Of a stretch of 64,000 nt of DNA, positions 1 through 10,855 are shown piece after piece. Both the position numbers and the translations under genes were made by a program. The notes below the pieces were generated by a model. The model did not search any database. It saw only the letters and a program-made list of their open reading frames with translations, and was not told the origin of the DNA. The DNA is taken from assembly GCA_949825045.1 (NCBI GenBank), contig OX463827.1, forward strand, positions 4,176,501-4,240,500, read 5' to 3'. The stretch comes from Argyresthia goedartella. Its lineage: Eukaryota; Arthropoda; Insecta; Lepidoptera; Argyresthiidae. Numbering within the stretch: the first letter of the stretch is position 1; each line of letters opens with the position of its first letter.

Positions 1-196
1 GTGCTGCGATAGACGACTGGCCGCGCAGAATAAAGGCCTGTATTCAAAATCGCGGGGGTCATTTTGAATAAACTTTATTACCATAAGAATCTATGTTTTA
101 TTAAGTTTATTTTGCTATATTAATGTTTACATAAATAATAAACATGTCTAAATTATTTCATATTGCACATGTGACAGAACTTATGACCTGACTATG
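1..196 (+). mobile_element. maT (DD37D mariner) element, 3' end, cut by window edge
   Basis: This is the 3' end of a Tc1/mariner element in plus orientation. It matches the reverse complement of the complete maT element at 44.1-45.4 kb through the last codons, the 3' UTR and the terminal inverted repeat. The terminal repeat ends near 196 (reverse complement CATAGTCAGGTCATAAGTTC) and is followed by TA at 197-198, the expected target dinucleotide. The rest of the element lies upstream of the window, so intactness cannot be judged. Confidence 0.9.
3..71 (+). pseudogene. maT transposase, C-terminal 22 codons (partial)
   Basis: Reading from base 3, the frame gives the C-terminus of a mariner transposase (AAIDDWPRRIKAC...GGHFE then TAA). 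It matches the complete transposase at 44216-45256 except for Arg in place of Cys after DDWP. The gene is truncated by the window edge, not necessarily by mutation. Type 'pseudogene' is used only because no complete gene is visible. Confidence 0.85.
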
Positions 197-214
197 TATT
201 TAGTAAACATCATT

Positions 215-400
215 TTTGCTTCTTCTCAACATTGGACCACTGCGGGAAAAGTAAGGATTGATTTTTTTATCTCTTTTAAAAATTGTTTGTGTTTAACTTA
301 AGCAAATATTTCAACATGAATTATTTGAATAAATTGCACGAATAAATAATAATAAAATTATGAACTGCGAGTGCTGTGATGAGTTATTATAATATTCATT
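215..400 (-). repeat. LINE LH 3' tail fragment
   Basis: The segment 'aacattggaccactgcggga' through 'tttaaaaattgtttgtgttt' matches the minus-strand LINE LH tails at 9.8 and 30.5 kb. It is short and decayed; the hairpin that marks the better copies is missing here. Confidence 0.6.
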
Positions 401-1076
401 TTTAGACTGTTAATTTTTTAAGATATATTTATGAAGATGCACTTTCTGCTAGTTTAATGAATGATGCCCAGTCTGCTAGATTCCTAGTCTACCGATGTAC
501 GGAGAAGCTGAATCACGGCCGATGCAAACGCACGCTCAGCGAATTCACTCCGATAGAGAAATAAAATTGTTTTGCGGCGAACCGAGGAGTGTTTACGGCT
601 CTGCCCGGCTCTCTGGTGACATGGCGTGATGATATGGTGGGTTTGCTTGCTGTCACGCCTTTTTCTGTACGGGTAGGCAGAGGCAACGTTGCGGCCAGGT
701 TTAGCTAGTAATTAAATATCCCATTTCACGTGCCAAGAGGACCACCACATTGAGTGCCGTACAAATGAGATTTTTCAGTCAGTATACATAAGCAGCACAC
801 GAAAATGATACAACCGCATCGGGATCTCTATGTGACTTCTAAAGTCATTTGATCGACTTTAATTTAGTCGAAAACCATTTATCGATTGCTTAGCTCGACG
901 ATGCTTTATTTTTACGAAAACTTTATTAATCTATGAAATGTTGCATCGATAAACCCCTCGCCGGTGAAGACACATAGCGGACCCCTACTCATTAATGTTT
1001 GTCATTTGTTTTAGGTATTTACTAGGAGAGCTAGGGGTCCAAAGTCCAATCGATCTTAGGCAGGCCCTTATTTTAC
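401..1076. other. No recognisable feature
   Basis: Unique-looking, moderately AT-rich sequence. There are no long reading frames and no clear repeats or splice signals that I can support. Confidence 0.5.
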
Positions 1077-1412
1077 GGCTTATGTTTAAACGATTACCAA
1101 AAACGCACCAATTTTACTACGAATAAATTAGATTTGCCAGAATGGATAAATGTCCACCAAATTGTATTTGGATAAATGATCACCAAACTTCTTTTTATGT
1201 TTTGTGTACTTAAGTTTATGTTTTAAGTATTTTTTGTAGTTCTTACATGTTCAACCTAACACGAAGGATAAGGGGGCTTCGCTTCGCTCACCCCCATTAC
1301 CGTTCACCTAAGCTACCGCAGTATTTTTCCCTGATATTTTTTGCAACTTTTGGTGTTCATTTATCAATTTTGGGTAGAAAAAAAATATTTTGGTGATCAT
1401 TATATTTGTTGC
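1077..1412 (+). mobile_element. MITE-Y, terminal type 1
   Basis: This is a non-autonomous DNA element. It begins GGCTTATGTTTAA and carries short motifs of the form AYGATCACCAAA in direct orientation at the left and inverted (TTTGGTGATCAT) at the right. The core contains 'aacctaacacgaaggataag' and a GC-rich 'gggggcttcgcttcgctca' segment. Similar copies lie at 8213 and 46058. No coding capacity is seen and the mobilising transposase is unknown. Confidence 0.7.
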
Positions 1413-1574
1413 CTTATTTTACTACACCTTAAGTTTACTACAATTGACCCAAAACCGTTATTTGTAGAGCATGCCATGTTGAGGACCAGCGCGATTACCC
1501 GGAACCGATATAAGACAGACGACACGTTCTGTTTGACAACGGCTTTGCTGGTGGCCTCCTGGATATCTAGATAT

Positions 1575-1850
1575 TTCGACGACCCGAATGGCCGAGTCGG
1601 CAGTGACCCTGCCTACGAAGCCAAGGGTCCCGGGTTCGAGTCCCGGTTGGGGCAAGTATTTGTTTGATGAGAACGGATGTTTGTACCCTAGTCATGGTTG
1701 TTATCTATCTAAGTATAATATTTATCTGTATAAGTATGTGTATCGTTGTTTAGTACCCGTGATAAGGGAATCCTAGTTTAAGGCTAGATCAATGGATGTA
1801 AATAGTGTCCAATGTATTATTATTATTATTATATTATTATTATATGATGT
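1575..1850 (+). mobile_element. SINE-C, tRNA-derived retroposon
   Basis: The head resembles a class II (Leu/Ser-like) tRNA gene. It has an A-box-like tggccgagtcgg and a B box ggttcgagtcc, a likely internal RNA polymerase III promoter. The body contains 'gtttgtaccctagtcatggt' and 'gggaatcctagttt', and the 3' end is (ATT)n. Copies lie at 3766, 48605 (minus), 52880 (minus) and 56818. It does not fold as a functional tRNA across the head and is followed by the SINE body, so it is not called as a tRNA. Confidence 0.85.
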
Positions 1851-1924
1851 GCTGTGATGTTTCTCCAAATTAATTATTGTATTTATATCTCAAACTGTTT
1901 ATAGAGGCTTACAAAAAGTGTGAC

Positions 1925-2075
1925 TTACCCCCAGTTTCCGAAAGAGTGGTCAAATGTAACAAGCGGTTAATCGATCACATATTCAAAATAGCGGCGTGTG
2001 ATTGGCTGAAATTCGTTTAACAAGAGTTAAATAAGTTGTCACAGCTAATTTTCCTTTCAAAAACCGGGCGTTAAA
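1925..2075. repeat. Possible small MITE with CCNNGTTTNCGAAAG-type ends
   Basis: The left end 'ccccagtttccgaaagagtg' and the reverse complement of the right end (cgcccggtttttgaaagg) resemble each other as imperfect inverted repeats. The interior is non-coding. No target duplication was found, so this is tentative. Confidence 0.4.
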
Positions 2076-2164
2076 ATATCTCGTTATCGTTTATTTTAGA
2101 GTACTGAAAATATATTTCGCAGAAATAAGTCATCATCTGTAAAAGGCGATGACACGGTTAGATC

Positions 2165-2290
2165 TCTGAGGTGTGATTATCGGGCAATATCACCACTCGA
2201 TAAAATGGCGGATATCGAACGACTCCCGTACAAAGTCACTCGATATGTGGTGTTAATATCCGTTTATCGAATGCCCGAGAATCACGGACT
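2165..2290. repeat. Imperfect palindrome
   Basis: The left arm 'gtgattatcgggcaatatca' is mirrored on the right by sequence ending 'tcgaatgcccgagaatcac'. Both arms also share TCGATAAA and GGATAT blocks. The shape suggests a short foldback element; no family is recognised. Confidence 0.45.
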
Positions 2291-3030
2291 ATGATTAAAC
2301 TTTCATCACATTGCTGAATAAAATGAAAACTTGATAACTAATGCTACTGAATGGGAAAGTCGGAGACGCGTCCTAAACTAACACTCCCCCAAAATTCGTA
2401 CCTACGTCTAGACCGATTTCAATTCAACTTGGTGATAAAGGTTGCGCGAGGAGGGTTCTGTTGTTGGACTTTCCTTCGCATTGTGAATAAGCTGACGGGA
2501 TTGGAGAACAAGGTTTAACAATTGTCGTGAAGTCGTACCTTACCCTAACCCTATTTTAAAAGAGATCTAAAAGTCTTAAAAAAGAAGTTGCTTTTGCTCC
2601 CAGAGAAATGGCGACGAAGAGAAGAGGCAAAAACATGACGTGCCCTAAGCATAATAATAATTAAGAACTTTTAATTTTGATTTTGAACAAGAAGGAATCA
2701 CTATGCAAGCGATTTCTTCAGATTATTCAGACATATGTTTATAACCTTGCTCGCAGCATTAACTATGTGGTTTAAAAAACATTGCGCTGCATGAGTTCAT
2801 AGATACCTGTAGCAAAACCGTCCACTGCCCTGCCACTGAACCGCATTTAATTATCAGAATTGGAACCCAGGAGTATCGATTTGCCGCGGTTCTTGACTTC
2901 TCACCTCCTAGACGGGACAAGGACACTGTAAAATCAAAGAGTATAAATGAATCGAGAGAAGTTGGTTGATGTGAAAACTTAAGAATAAAAAAAATGTATG
3001 GGTTTCTGGGGATCTTACTCACTTTACTCA
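2291..3030. other. No recognisable feature
   Basis: Non-coding sequence with only short chance reading frames. I see no repeat that recurs elsewhere in the window. Confidence 0.45.
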
Positions 3031-3260
3031 CTTATCCTGTATGGGGACCACCTTTATTTGATGAAATCTAGTGTAGTTCATTTGGTGTAGAAGCGGCAAC
3101 AGAAATTCAAATTCTGCGAAAATTTCAACTATCTGCGTGTAACGGTTCGTGAGATACAGCTCGCTGACGGACAGAAGGACAGACAGACTGACAGACGGAC
3201 GGACAGACAGGAGAGGCTTTGTAATAGGGTCCCGTCTGGCATCCTTCTGGTACGGAACCC
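3031..3260 (-). repeat. Z repeat (GACAGACGGACAG / GGTTCCGTACC family)
   Basis: It contains 'gacagacggacggacagaca' and ends 'ggtacggaaccctaaaa', the reverse complement of the GGTTCCGTACC start seen in other copies. This is a short interspersed family without coding capacity that I regard as very common in moths and butterflies. Related copies lie near 5.6, 12.9, 13.2, 25.4, 38.1, 57.8 and 63.7 kb. Confidence 0.7.
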
Positions 3261-3765
3261 TAAAAAGTGAATAACGTAAGGCTAAGTTCTCATAATATTC
3301 AGCCAGTCAGCGGCAGACGCTTTCGGACGGACTCCATTACTAGTTACTACGCCACAAACAAAGTTAAATTAACACCCGCGAGGAACGCGTTTCGCCTCCT
3401 CTCTCGCTTGCTTTTGCCCTCGACGAGTCAGTAAGGCAGTGATGGACGAGGTGCCAAGTTTTAGCATTCGATGTCAAATTAATATGGAAACAAAACAGTA
3501 AATGAGTGACCACAAGGGAGCTGTGGATGGAAAAGACGAAAGCAGAAAGTTTGACTTCGGATCGTTGTTTGGACTAGTTAAGAGACAAACATACTAAAAC
3601 AAAAAATCTTGATCGTTTTTCGGAGACAACGATTGGGAATAGCTAAAAATAGTATGAATTCAAAAATGTAGAGAATTTAATGAGCTTTCATTGCATTGCA
3701 CAACCAAAATTGCTAGATGCATCGCTGTAGAGATGTAAGTGAAAAAAATAAACATATACTTCATT
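3261..3765. other. No recognisable feature
   Basis: No open reading frame of note and no recurring repeat was seen. Confidence 0.45.
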
Positions 3766-4010
3766 GACGACCCGAATGGCCGAGTCGGCAGTGACCCTGC
3801 CTACGAAGCCAAGGGTCCGGGTTCGAGTCCCGGTGGGGGCAAATATTTGTTTCTTGAGAACGGATGTTTGTACCCTAGTCATAGTTGTTTATAATCTAAG
3901 TATGACATTTATCTATATTAGTATGTGTATCGTTGTCTAGTACCCAAGATACAGGGAATCCTAGTTTGGGGCTAGATCAATTTGTGTAAGCAGTGTCCAG
4001 AACAGAAAAG
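3766..4010 (+). mobile_element. SINE-C, tRNA-derived retroposon
   Basis: It has the same head (gaatggccgagtcggcagtg, B box ggttcgagtcc) and body as the copy at 1575. The 3' end 'gtgtaagcagtgtccagaac' lacks the (ATT)n tail, so the tail has been lost or truncated. Confidence 0.85.
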
Positions 4011-4534
4011 GTTCTCTAGGCTTATCTCCCTCTAGTTCCAAATTCGGCTTTGTCCATTATCTTATCGCCTGTTATTGTATTTGATAGCCGATTGCTATAG
4101 CTATCGATTTGATGGCACACGACTATACATTAAACGAAATTATATCGTTGTTTGCACCTAGTACATTGTATTAGAATTGTTAAAGTCTGAGTTGGGTATT
4201 TTTACATTGTTTCAGACAAATCTCTTTTTGTAATTTCTCTCTCTATCTGATTCAAGCTCAAACACATCGTCGGGTCGCCTCGCTCCGCTCCGCTTTGCTT
4301 TGGCTCCAGATTGTATGATATAGTGTGACCTAACAAACTTAACTTTAGTATTCGGACAGAAAGTGACCTATTGTAACCAATATGTTTTTGTGAAACAGTT
4401 ATGGGGGCACTAACTTTGATGAACATTAACATATTTGGGAGTCAAAACTTATATTGGTAAACTATATATTTGGTGCCGATTAAGATCGGCACCCACGTTA
4501 ACAATATTTACATTAAATAGCTAACAATTAACCA
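4011..4534. other. No recognisable gene; possible old repeat with GCTCCGCTCCGC cluster
   Basis: A run of cgctccgctccgctttgctt near 4280, followed by 'aactttagtattcggacaga', is echoed weakly near 28.48 kb. An old dispersed repeat is possible. No coding potential is supported. Confidence 0.35.
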
Positions 4535-4690
4535 ACCACCACCTTTCCTACCCATCATGGTTGGCTGGAAGAAATATCTTGTTAGAGATAAACTCGCCGT
4601 TGTACATGTTTTTGTTTTGATAAGTTATTTTATTATATTTGTTTTGTATAGTACAATAAATAAATTACAAATTAAATATATAATCTTACG
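4535..4690 (+). repeat. LINE LF-type 3' end
   Basis: The segment 'ggttggctggaagaaatatc' then 'ttagagataaactcgccgtt' is the conserved 3' end of the LF family, including the small AGAGAT stem region. It is followed by an AATAAATAAA run. It is a 5'-truncated insertion without coding sequence. Confidence 0.65.
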
Positions 4691-4734
4691 CCTGATCGAA
4701 TATCGGATAAGGGTGGACATTCACCTGAACCTTC

Positions 4735-4960
4735 ACAACAACATAACATGTCGTCACTCATTTTTCCATACGGGCTGGTAGGGGCACAGCTGCGTCCACG
4801 TTGGCATTCTTCATGTATCACAAAAATCGGTCAAGTGCGGGCTGGACCCGCACGCGAAGGGTTCCGTACTTTCGCAAAAGAAAACTCAAAGACAAAACCG
4901 GTCAAGTGCGTGTCGGACCCGCGCGCGAAGGGTTCCATACCACCGCACCGTAGGGATGGT
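4735..4960 (-). repeat. SINE-B 3' fragment followed by Z-type fragments
   Basis: Bases 4735-4800 match the SINE-B 3' end in minus orientation (cgtcactcatttttccatac, then the inverted 'gcacagctgcgtccacgt'). Bases 4825-4940 hold two copies of the Z-type phrase 'ggtcaagtgcg..ggacccgc.cgcgaagggttcc', one directly after the other. Confidence 0.6.
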
Positions 4961-5069
4961 GTGGAGTGAATTGTTTGGATTTAACATAGCAATATTTTGT
5001 TTAATTTTTTTTGAATGGTTTTTATAGTGCCATTTTCAACGATATCCTAAAAGACTTATTACGGTGTTT

Positions 5070-5410
5070 TTTTTTTGTTTCGTCATTTTACCCCCGTTTT
5101 TGTAGGCATTTTTTTTCCATGTTACTTGAATTATGTTGCGGTTATCAGGATTCGTATTTTTGAAGAAGATATCAAGGCTCTACCCAGGCCTTGCCAATGC
5201 AGATATCAATCTCTCCATCTAGGGAGAGATTGCTCGACACGGTCGACCCTAAATAGCAGAACTTGCCTACCTTATACTTTATCCCCAAAAAGCAGAACTT
5301 GTCTATCTCTTATAGTTACTGAGCAAAATGCCTGTGACAGACGCACGGACGGATACGCGAATGATCCTATAAGAAATATCCTTCCTTTTTTTACCTTTTG
5401 AGGTACGGAA
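5070..5410 (+). repeat. Z-type repeat
   Basis: It shares 'gaattatgttgcggttatca' and the following 'gaagatatcaaggctct' with the Z-type copy near 25.68 kb. It ends with 'gacagacgcacggacgg' and a degenerate 'ggtacggaaacctaag'. Confidence 0.6.
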
Positions 5411-5559
5411 ACCTAAGAACAAACAAAAATAAATCTGCGAACTGAATTTCGATAACAGTCGAATGCGAGCGAATTGCGCCACCGACGATAATAAACGCTG
5501 CTGCGAAATTTGCGTCTACAATGCCCTCATGTTTCTTATCCTTAGGGGATTAAACACAT

Positions 5560-5765
5560 CTTTTGTACGGGGACTCCTTAATTTTTATAAAATCTCGTGT
5601 AGTAAACTATTTTTTGCTGTTGCAGCAACAGAAATAAACATTCTGTAAAAAAAAACAACTCTCTACCTATTACGGTTCATAAAGCCCGCAGACGGACAGA
5701 CAAGCGGAGGGACGGACAGCGTGTCTTAGAAATATTGTGCCTTCGGGTACGGGACCCTAAAGATC
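5560..5765 (-). repeat. Z repeat
   Basis: It contains 'tacggttcataaagcccgca' and 'gacggacagacaagcggagg', and ends 'gggtacgggaccct'. It resembles the copy at 3031-3260 along its length. Confidence 0.6.
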
Positions 5766-6715
5766 AACCCACGGCACTCATTTGGCACCGTGCCTACCTA
5801 AGTGACGTGACGTGACATGTATCTGACGAAGGTCACATTTGCGTGCTCTACCCAATCGGAATTCAAGGATTGGGTACCACAAAAGGACATGCCGTGCAAA
5901 CGTGGCCTTTCTTATTGATCAAATGTGGCCGCTTGGCCTCTAAAGGATCATGTAATTATTAACCCCAAGTAAATCTGTTACACCGAAAACACGCTCAAAA
6001 ACTCGTCTACGCTTAAACGGCTAAAGTTTCCACGAAAACACCTAAAAAAACCTTTTAAACCACAGCGCTGAGATGAGCCATAATTTTATACTAGTATTAT
6101 CTTGAACATTAAACAGCCATATATTTATTATAACCATAAATCAAGCTACGTGTAGGTACCGAGGTGATGCACCGTGCTAAAGTGCAGTGCTCTGAAACTA
6201 ACCTTACACAAGCCAACTCCAACCATAACTTGAACCTCATAGAGTATACATTAACAAGCTGATGGAAAAGTTATGCGTCATTACGTTGCAGGGCGTCGCT
6301 TTAAGACGAATTCCGATTATAAACTGTAACGCTAGTGCTTAAGATGCATATTTAATTGCTAATAAAATTCCTTCACAGATTTTACGACTGGTCTTTTCGT
6401 CTGGAAATTGGATTCTGGTGCCTTATCTTTAAAGTTTAGATTTCTTTTGGTTTCCCTTGCAGTATGTACGTTGTTTTGGTTGTGCGAGAGAGGGAAATTG
6501 ACCTCAGCTCTGCGTCCTAACAAATATTTGCCTGACGAACTGGTGCGGGCGAGAACTCCAACGGACAGATTAGAAACTTTTTGTCTAGTTTTTAGTATAG
6601 TTGGTTTGGTTCAGGAGGACTTGCAGCAATATAATTCTGTGGCTCTTGGGTTAAAGAAATTTGACCCATGGGTCGTTTAGGCCCACAGTTTCTGACTCCC
6701 TTTATTGACAGGTTA
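5766..6715. other. No recognisable feature
   Basis: A 90-codon frame at 6408-6680 shows no recognisable domain or homologous copy in the window, and I do not support it as a gene. Confidence 0.4.
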
Positions 6716-7168
6716 TAGTAGTTTATGTGACTGATACATAATGGAGGGCATTAAAACTCGAGAGTGGGTTTATAAAACGAGCCGAGGGCGAGTTTCATAA
6801 TAATATCACTCGAGAGTTTAATGCCTAATTATGTACAGTTACATATACTAGTTTATCTACATGCATATCATAAGCTCTCTTTGATGTGTTCAGGAACCGC
6901 ATGTTTGACCGGCATGGTGGCTCTGCAGTTGTTTAGCTTGTTCTGTAGTATGTAACAACTTCACAGACAAACTAGGAGCGGCACGCAGGCGGGCGTCGGC
7001 GTTCGAAATTTTAATTTCATAATATGTAGAAAAATTAAACATTATGGTCATAATGTGTAATTTTTCAGATAAGAAATGAGTTTTTACCAAGTAGTCTAAC
7101 ATTGTGCTGATCGTAAAGTGCGGTTTTTGTACGCAGTAAAGAGGGTTTATGATACGTGTGTAGATAAA
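6716..7168 (+). mobile_element. MITE-P, composite two-palindrome element
   Basis: The left part (to about 6850) is a palindrome whose arms run from TTTATGTGACT to aaactcgagagtg and back. The right part starts 'tttatctacatgcatatcat' and ends 'gatacgtgtgtagataaa', an inverted pair. The order and orientation of the two units are the same in all five full copies (10856, 21739, 41384, 53402). It is non-coding; the transposase source is unknown. Confidence 0.75.
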
Positions 7169-7844
7169 AAAATAACATGCAAATATTTGAGAGTGCATAG
7201 TATACGATTTTAATCGAAAATTATTTTCTTTAGGTATACTTGTGTATGTATAAATAAACCATGACAATTGTCGTAGCATGTGGATGTGTCTTAGCGAAAT
7301 GCAATGTCACTACAAGGTAAAAGAAAAAAGATTGTTCAATCTTTGGATAAACGAGGATACAAATCTGTGTCTGCGGCAATGGGCTAGCTCCGGTCACGTA
7401 AATGTACTATTTATTTACGACTAGCTCCAGTATACATATTTCTCCATTCGAATCGTCGTACTCGACGCTGCCTGGGCGATCGCTGATCGACTGCTTCAAC
7501 GCCTTCACGACAACCAGGATTTCTTGGAACAACCTGGGAAGAAAGTTAGAAATCCTTTTTACGTTATCGATAGATGTAGATACTCATGTGCATTGCATCT
7601 AATGAAGTATTCGGAAGAACCTCTGTAATAAAAACGGGGAATACCGTTTTTTTACGACTCCAGGTTTAGTGACCCTGCTTTTACGGCCATTTGCGGATTG
7701 CGTTTAAAAAGACGTTTGTGATGATGGGGCTTTGTTTTGTGTTTGATGTGATATTGAAGCCTTTTAGTCTTATTTCATTATGCTCAAACCAACCAAGTAG
7801 TGTTTGATGGTCACGAGTAAATTATCTGATACATAGCGACGACA
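7169..7844. other. No recognisable feature
   Basis: No supported gene or recurring repeat was seen. Confidence 0.4.
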
Positions 7845-8010
7845 ACTGTGGCACTGTGGTTCGATGCTCTGTCTCTCAAGCGAGAGGTAGCGGTTTAAAA
7901 TCCCGGCTCGGGAAAAATAATAAATGTCTCCAGCACTTGGATGCTTGTGTGCTCGCTGTTCCTGGTTTCCATGCCTGAAGCTGTGTTTATTTGCTTCGAT
8001 CATTTCTATG
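7845..8010 (+). mobile_element. SINE-A, diverged copy
   Basis: A tRNA-like head with a degraded B box (gcggtttaaaatcccggctc) is followed by a body resembling 'ctcgctgttcctggtttcca'. It is the most diverged of the SINE-A copies. Confidence 0.55.
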
Positions 8011-8212
8011 CTAAGTCTGCGAATAACTGCCACAATTCAAAAACTAGCAATATAATATACAGATTGTTTGGTAGATCGACGTAAGCCCAAAAACAAAGAT
8101 ATTGCTGACCATTTACAACCACATACATAAGCAAAACTTGTGTGAGCCGAAGTATTACCGTTTAAACCGGTAATAATTGCGATTTTGAACAAAACTTGAT
8201 TTCTTTTTCAAT

Positions 8213-8552
8213 GGCTTATGTTTAAACGATCACCAAAAAAGCACCTATTTTACAACCAATAAATTCGAAACGACCGCCAGAATTAGTAAACGATCTCCAA
8301 ATTGTGTTTGGATAAATGATCACCAAACTTCTTTTTATGTTTTGTGTACTTAAGTTTATGTTTTAAGTATATTTTGTAGTTCTTACTTGTTCAACCTAAC
8401 ACGAAGGATAAAGGGGGCTTCGCTTTGCTCACCCCCTGTACCCTTCACCTTAGCTACCGCAATATTTTGCCCTGATATTTGTTGCATCTTTTGGTGATCA
8501 TTTACGCATTTTGGGTAGGAACAAATATTTTGGTGGTCATTTATATTGTTCT
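8213..8552 (+). mobile_element. MITE-Y, terminal type 1
   Basis: It starts ggcttatgtttaaacgatca and ends ttggtggtcatttatattg. Three rightward TGATCACCAAA-like motifs at the left and two inverted ones at the right bracket the shared core. It is the clearest type 1 copy together with 46058. Confidence 0.75.
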
Positions 8553-9774
8553 CTTTTTCAATCATTGAGACTGAGACTTGATTTTTACAGACCTTCGAAG
8601 TGCTAGAAAATTTCCTCTGTTTATAAGCAAGGATTTTTGTTTATATTACATCTCAAGATGTATTTATATGCAATTGATATTTGTCCTACATCTTGAGATG
8701 TTTTATATGATGGTGATGACCCAGAGAGCGCTATACCGTTCTGCTGCTAGGACGGCTCGTATCTCATCGTCATCATAGAAGTATTAAAGAAACGTCTTTC
8801 AAGCACCAAACTGGAGAAGCGACCATACTGAAATATTCCTGTAATTGTCGTCTGAAATAGGTCCTCAAGGATGGCAGGGTGCTGAGTGATGTCTACGATT
8901 TTGCTGATACGTGTATAAGCCCGGCAATGTGTACATATATTGTCGACGAGAGCATTTGGGAGGGCGAAATATATTAAATTTTATCCCATAGTGAAAAATG
9001 AGCTCAAATCTGCGAAGATCTACTAAAGCGTTTCTGATCTTTGATATGTCAAAGGCACATTGTTGAAGCATTTATGAGACATTACTTACGCTGTATCTAT
9101 CTCTAAGATAGACAGCAAAAAAGTTCTCCGCAACCTTGAAAAATGGTTATGTCTTGTCACCAACCGGAAGTACGTCATTAGAGATGAGATGCGGCCATTT
9201 TGGCTTCATGCCAACTTTAACAACTGTCGCGGTGTTAAGTTCACCGGTGTGCGTGAATCTTGAAATAATTTATTTGCCAAACACGAACATTAATGTAGTA
9301 TATTATTATAATCGAATGCTAATGCTAACTATGTACCAATCCGCCTGTCAGTAGAGTATATATGTTAATTCTCATGCCATCGTAATAAAATAAACCTTAA
9401 GTAAATAAAAATAATAAAGTTAAGAATCAGCTTTCATACTTTTATAGAAAAAAAATATACTTTAGGTAAATATGCATTCTTTTTAAATTGACAGTTTACC
9501 AAAAACAGTCGCTTTAACTGACAGCTATGAACACCAATAATCTCGTTCAGTCGCATTATTGTGTAATTCTGCCATCAATCGGAAAACCTGTCATATTAAA
9601 GAACCGGCTCAGTCAGAACACGATTCTTTTACATGAGCCGTCTTTTCTTGCGATGTGGTTAGTCGATTTGTGTATTATAATTGTATGGCAAATGAGTGCG
9701 AAGTACAGATAGGCTACTGATTGGTCAAAGTTCAATTTAAAGTAAGCCATACCTACATCAAAATCACAATAAAA
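8553..9774. other. No recognisable gene
   Basis: The only structure seen is a pair of 14-bp palindromes at 8650-8663 and 8689-8702 (acatctcaagatgt, acatcttgagatgt). The remaining short frames look like chance. Confidence 0.4.
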
Positions 9775-10300
9775 ATTTCTTTATTACTGTAGCTATTAAC
9801 ATATACTAAACAAACGTATTTTTTTCCTCTTCTCTACATTGGACCACTGTGGGAGGAGCACGGCGAAGAAACTCCCACAGATTGATTTCTGGGTCCCTTT
9901 TAAAAATTGGTTATGTTTAACCAGTACAAATATCACAATATTAACATAACGTAACATAACATAGCATCACACCTTTTCCTATACGGTATGGCAGAAGCGC
10001 ATGTGCCCACTTTCAGCCAGTCATTCAATACTTCATTTTGCGTGACAAGGGACTGGCCCATCGCCGCAGCTATGGAGTAATGAAGGTTTCTTCACGATGT
10101 TTTCCGTCACTGTTAGAACGTCCGTATAATGTACTGGAGATACCACACACTCACAATATTAATTGTTATAAATAATTACAAACTTAGTAACGGCGAGTTC
10201 TGTGTTGATTTAGATTAACCCCATACAGTCCCGTCATTTAAGTAATCTTGAATATTGTAAGATCCCTTTTTAGGCAAAGTGCTTTACATGTGTTTTCACA
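9775..10300 (-). mobile_element. LINE LH, 3' end with C-terminal codons, split by a SINE-B
   Basis: On the minus strand the sequence encodes a LINE C-terminus (KKGSYNIQDYLNDGTVWG then TAA at about 10230). It is comparable to the LA C-terminus (KKGYYRISDYLEDRCPWE). Downstream come the 3' UTR, a 30-nt hairpin at 9849-9878 and a tail 'cagtaataaagaaattt'. A SINE-B at 9945-10150 interrupts the UTR. The 5' limit is uncertain. The site where repeat X sits in the 30.7-kb copy is empty here (10236-10246). Confidence 0.7.
9945..10150 (-). mobile_element. SINE-B, 5'-truncated, with 12-bp target duplication
   Basis: The body contains the inverted forms of 'gcacaattgtgcctctgcca' and 'catcgccgcagctatggag', with an (ATGTT)n-type tail at the low-coordinate end. 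TCACAATATTAA occurs at 9933-9944 and 10151-10162, giving a perfect 12-bp target duplication. The tRNA-like head is absent, so the copy is 5'-truncated. Confidence 0.85.
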
Positions 10301-10519
10301 TCCTTCAAACATCAAATACGCAGTGATAGCGATAGCACTAGTGTATATTCAAGAGAGGAAACATAGCTACATACAGATCGGAACTATGATGTACTGAGGA
10401 GCTTCATGTCTATGACTCCTGGAGCCGAATGCAATAACGGCATCTTAAAATTTGATGATGATGAGAGTCAGTGACAGTCTCTCACTCGGAAAATGACAGC
10501 GCCAGTATAACATTTTTAA

Positions 10520-10600
10520 CAGTTACACACAGGCACATACATTGCTTCTGGACCCACACAGGATACCCAGTGTTGTGAGAACCAGAAACAGCAACGTCAC
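10520..10600 (-). repeat. SINE-A body fragment
   Basis: The segment 'aggcacatacattgcttctg' through 'gagaaccagaaacagcaacg' is the inverted SINE-A body. Head and tail are missing. Confidence 0.7.
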
Positions 10601-10855
10601 AATTAAATTAAATTTTCAGAGTAAATGTCTATTGAGCATTTTGTTCAGATTCTCACTGAAGGAAAACGCAATGGATAAAATTTCCTTGATAGAATTCAAT
10701 TACGAAAACATCTCTACATTGTTTTATATTTTCCAGTAATTCTGTAACCCTAACTAATTTAATTGCAGTAATGCATTCCAAATGTGGCTATTTTGTATGT
10801 ATTCGTAAATTCTCCTTGAAAATATTTTTGGCAATATAGCGTAGTTTATTTTTAA

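Noticed and set aside
1575..1665. tRNA-like sequence with A and B boxes
   Set aside because: It is the head of SINE-C, repeated in five copies with the same body. It is not a functional tRNA gene. The same holds for the SINE-A and SINE-B heads.
3170..3215. GACAGACGGACGGACAGACA tract as a regulatory or microsatellite array
   Set aside because: The same phrase occurs inside every Z copy, so it is an internal part of a dispersed repeat.
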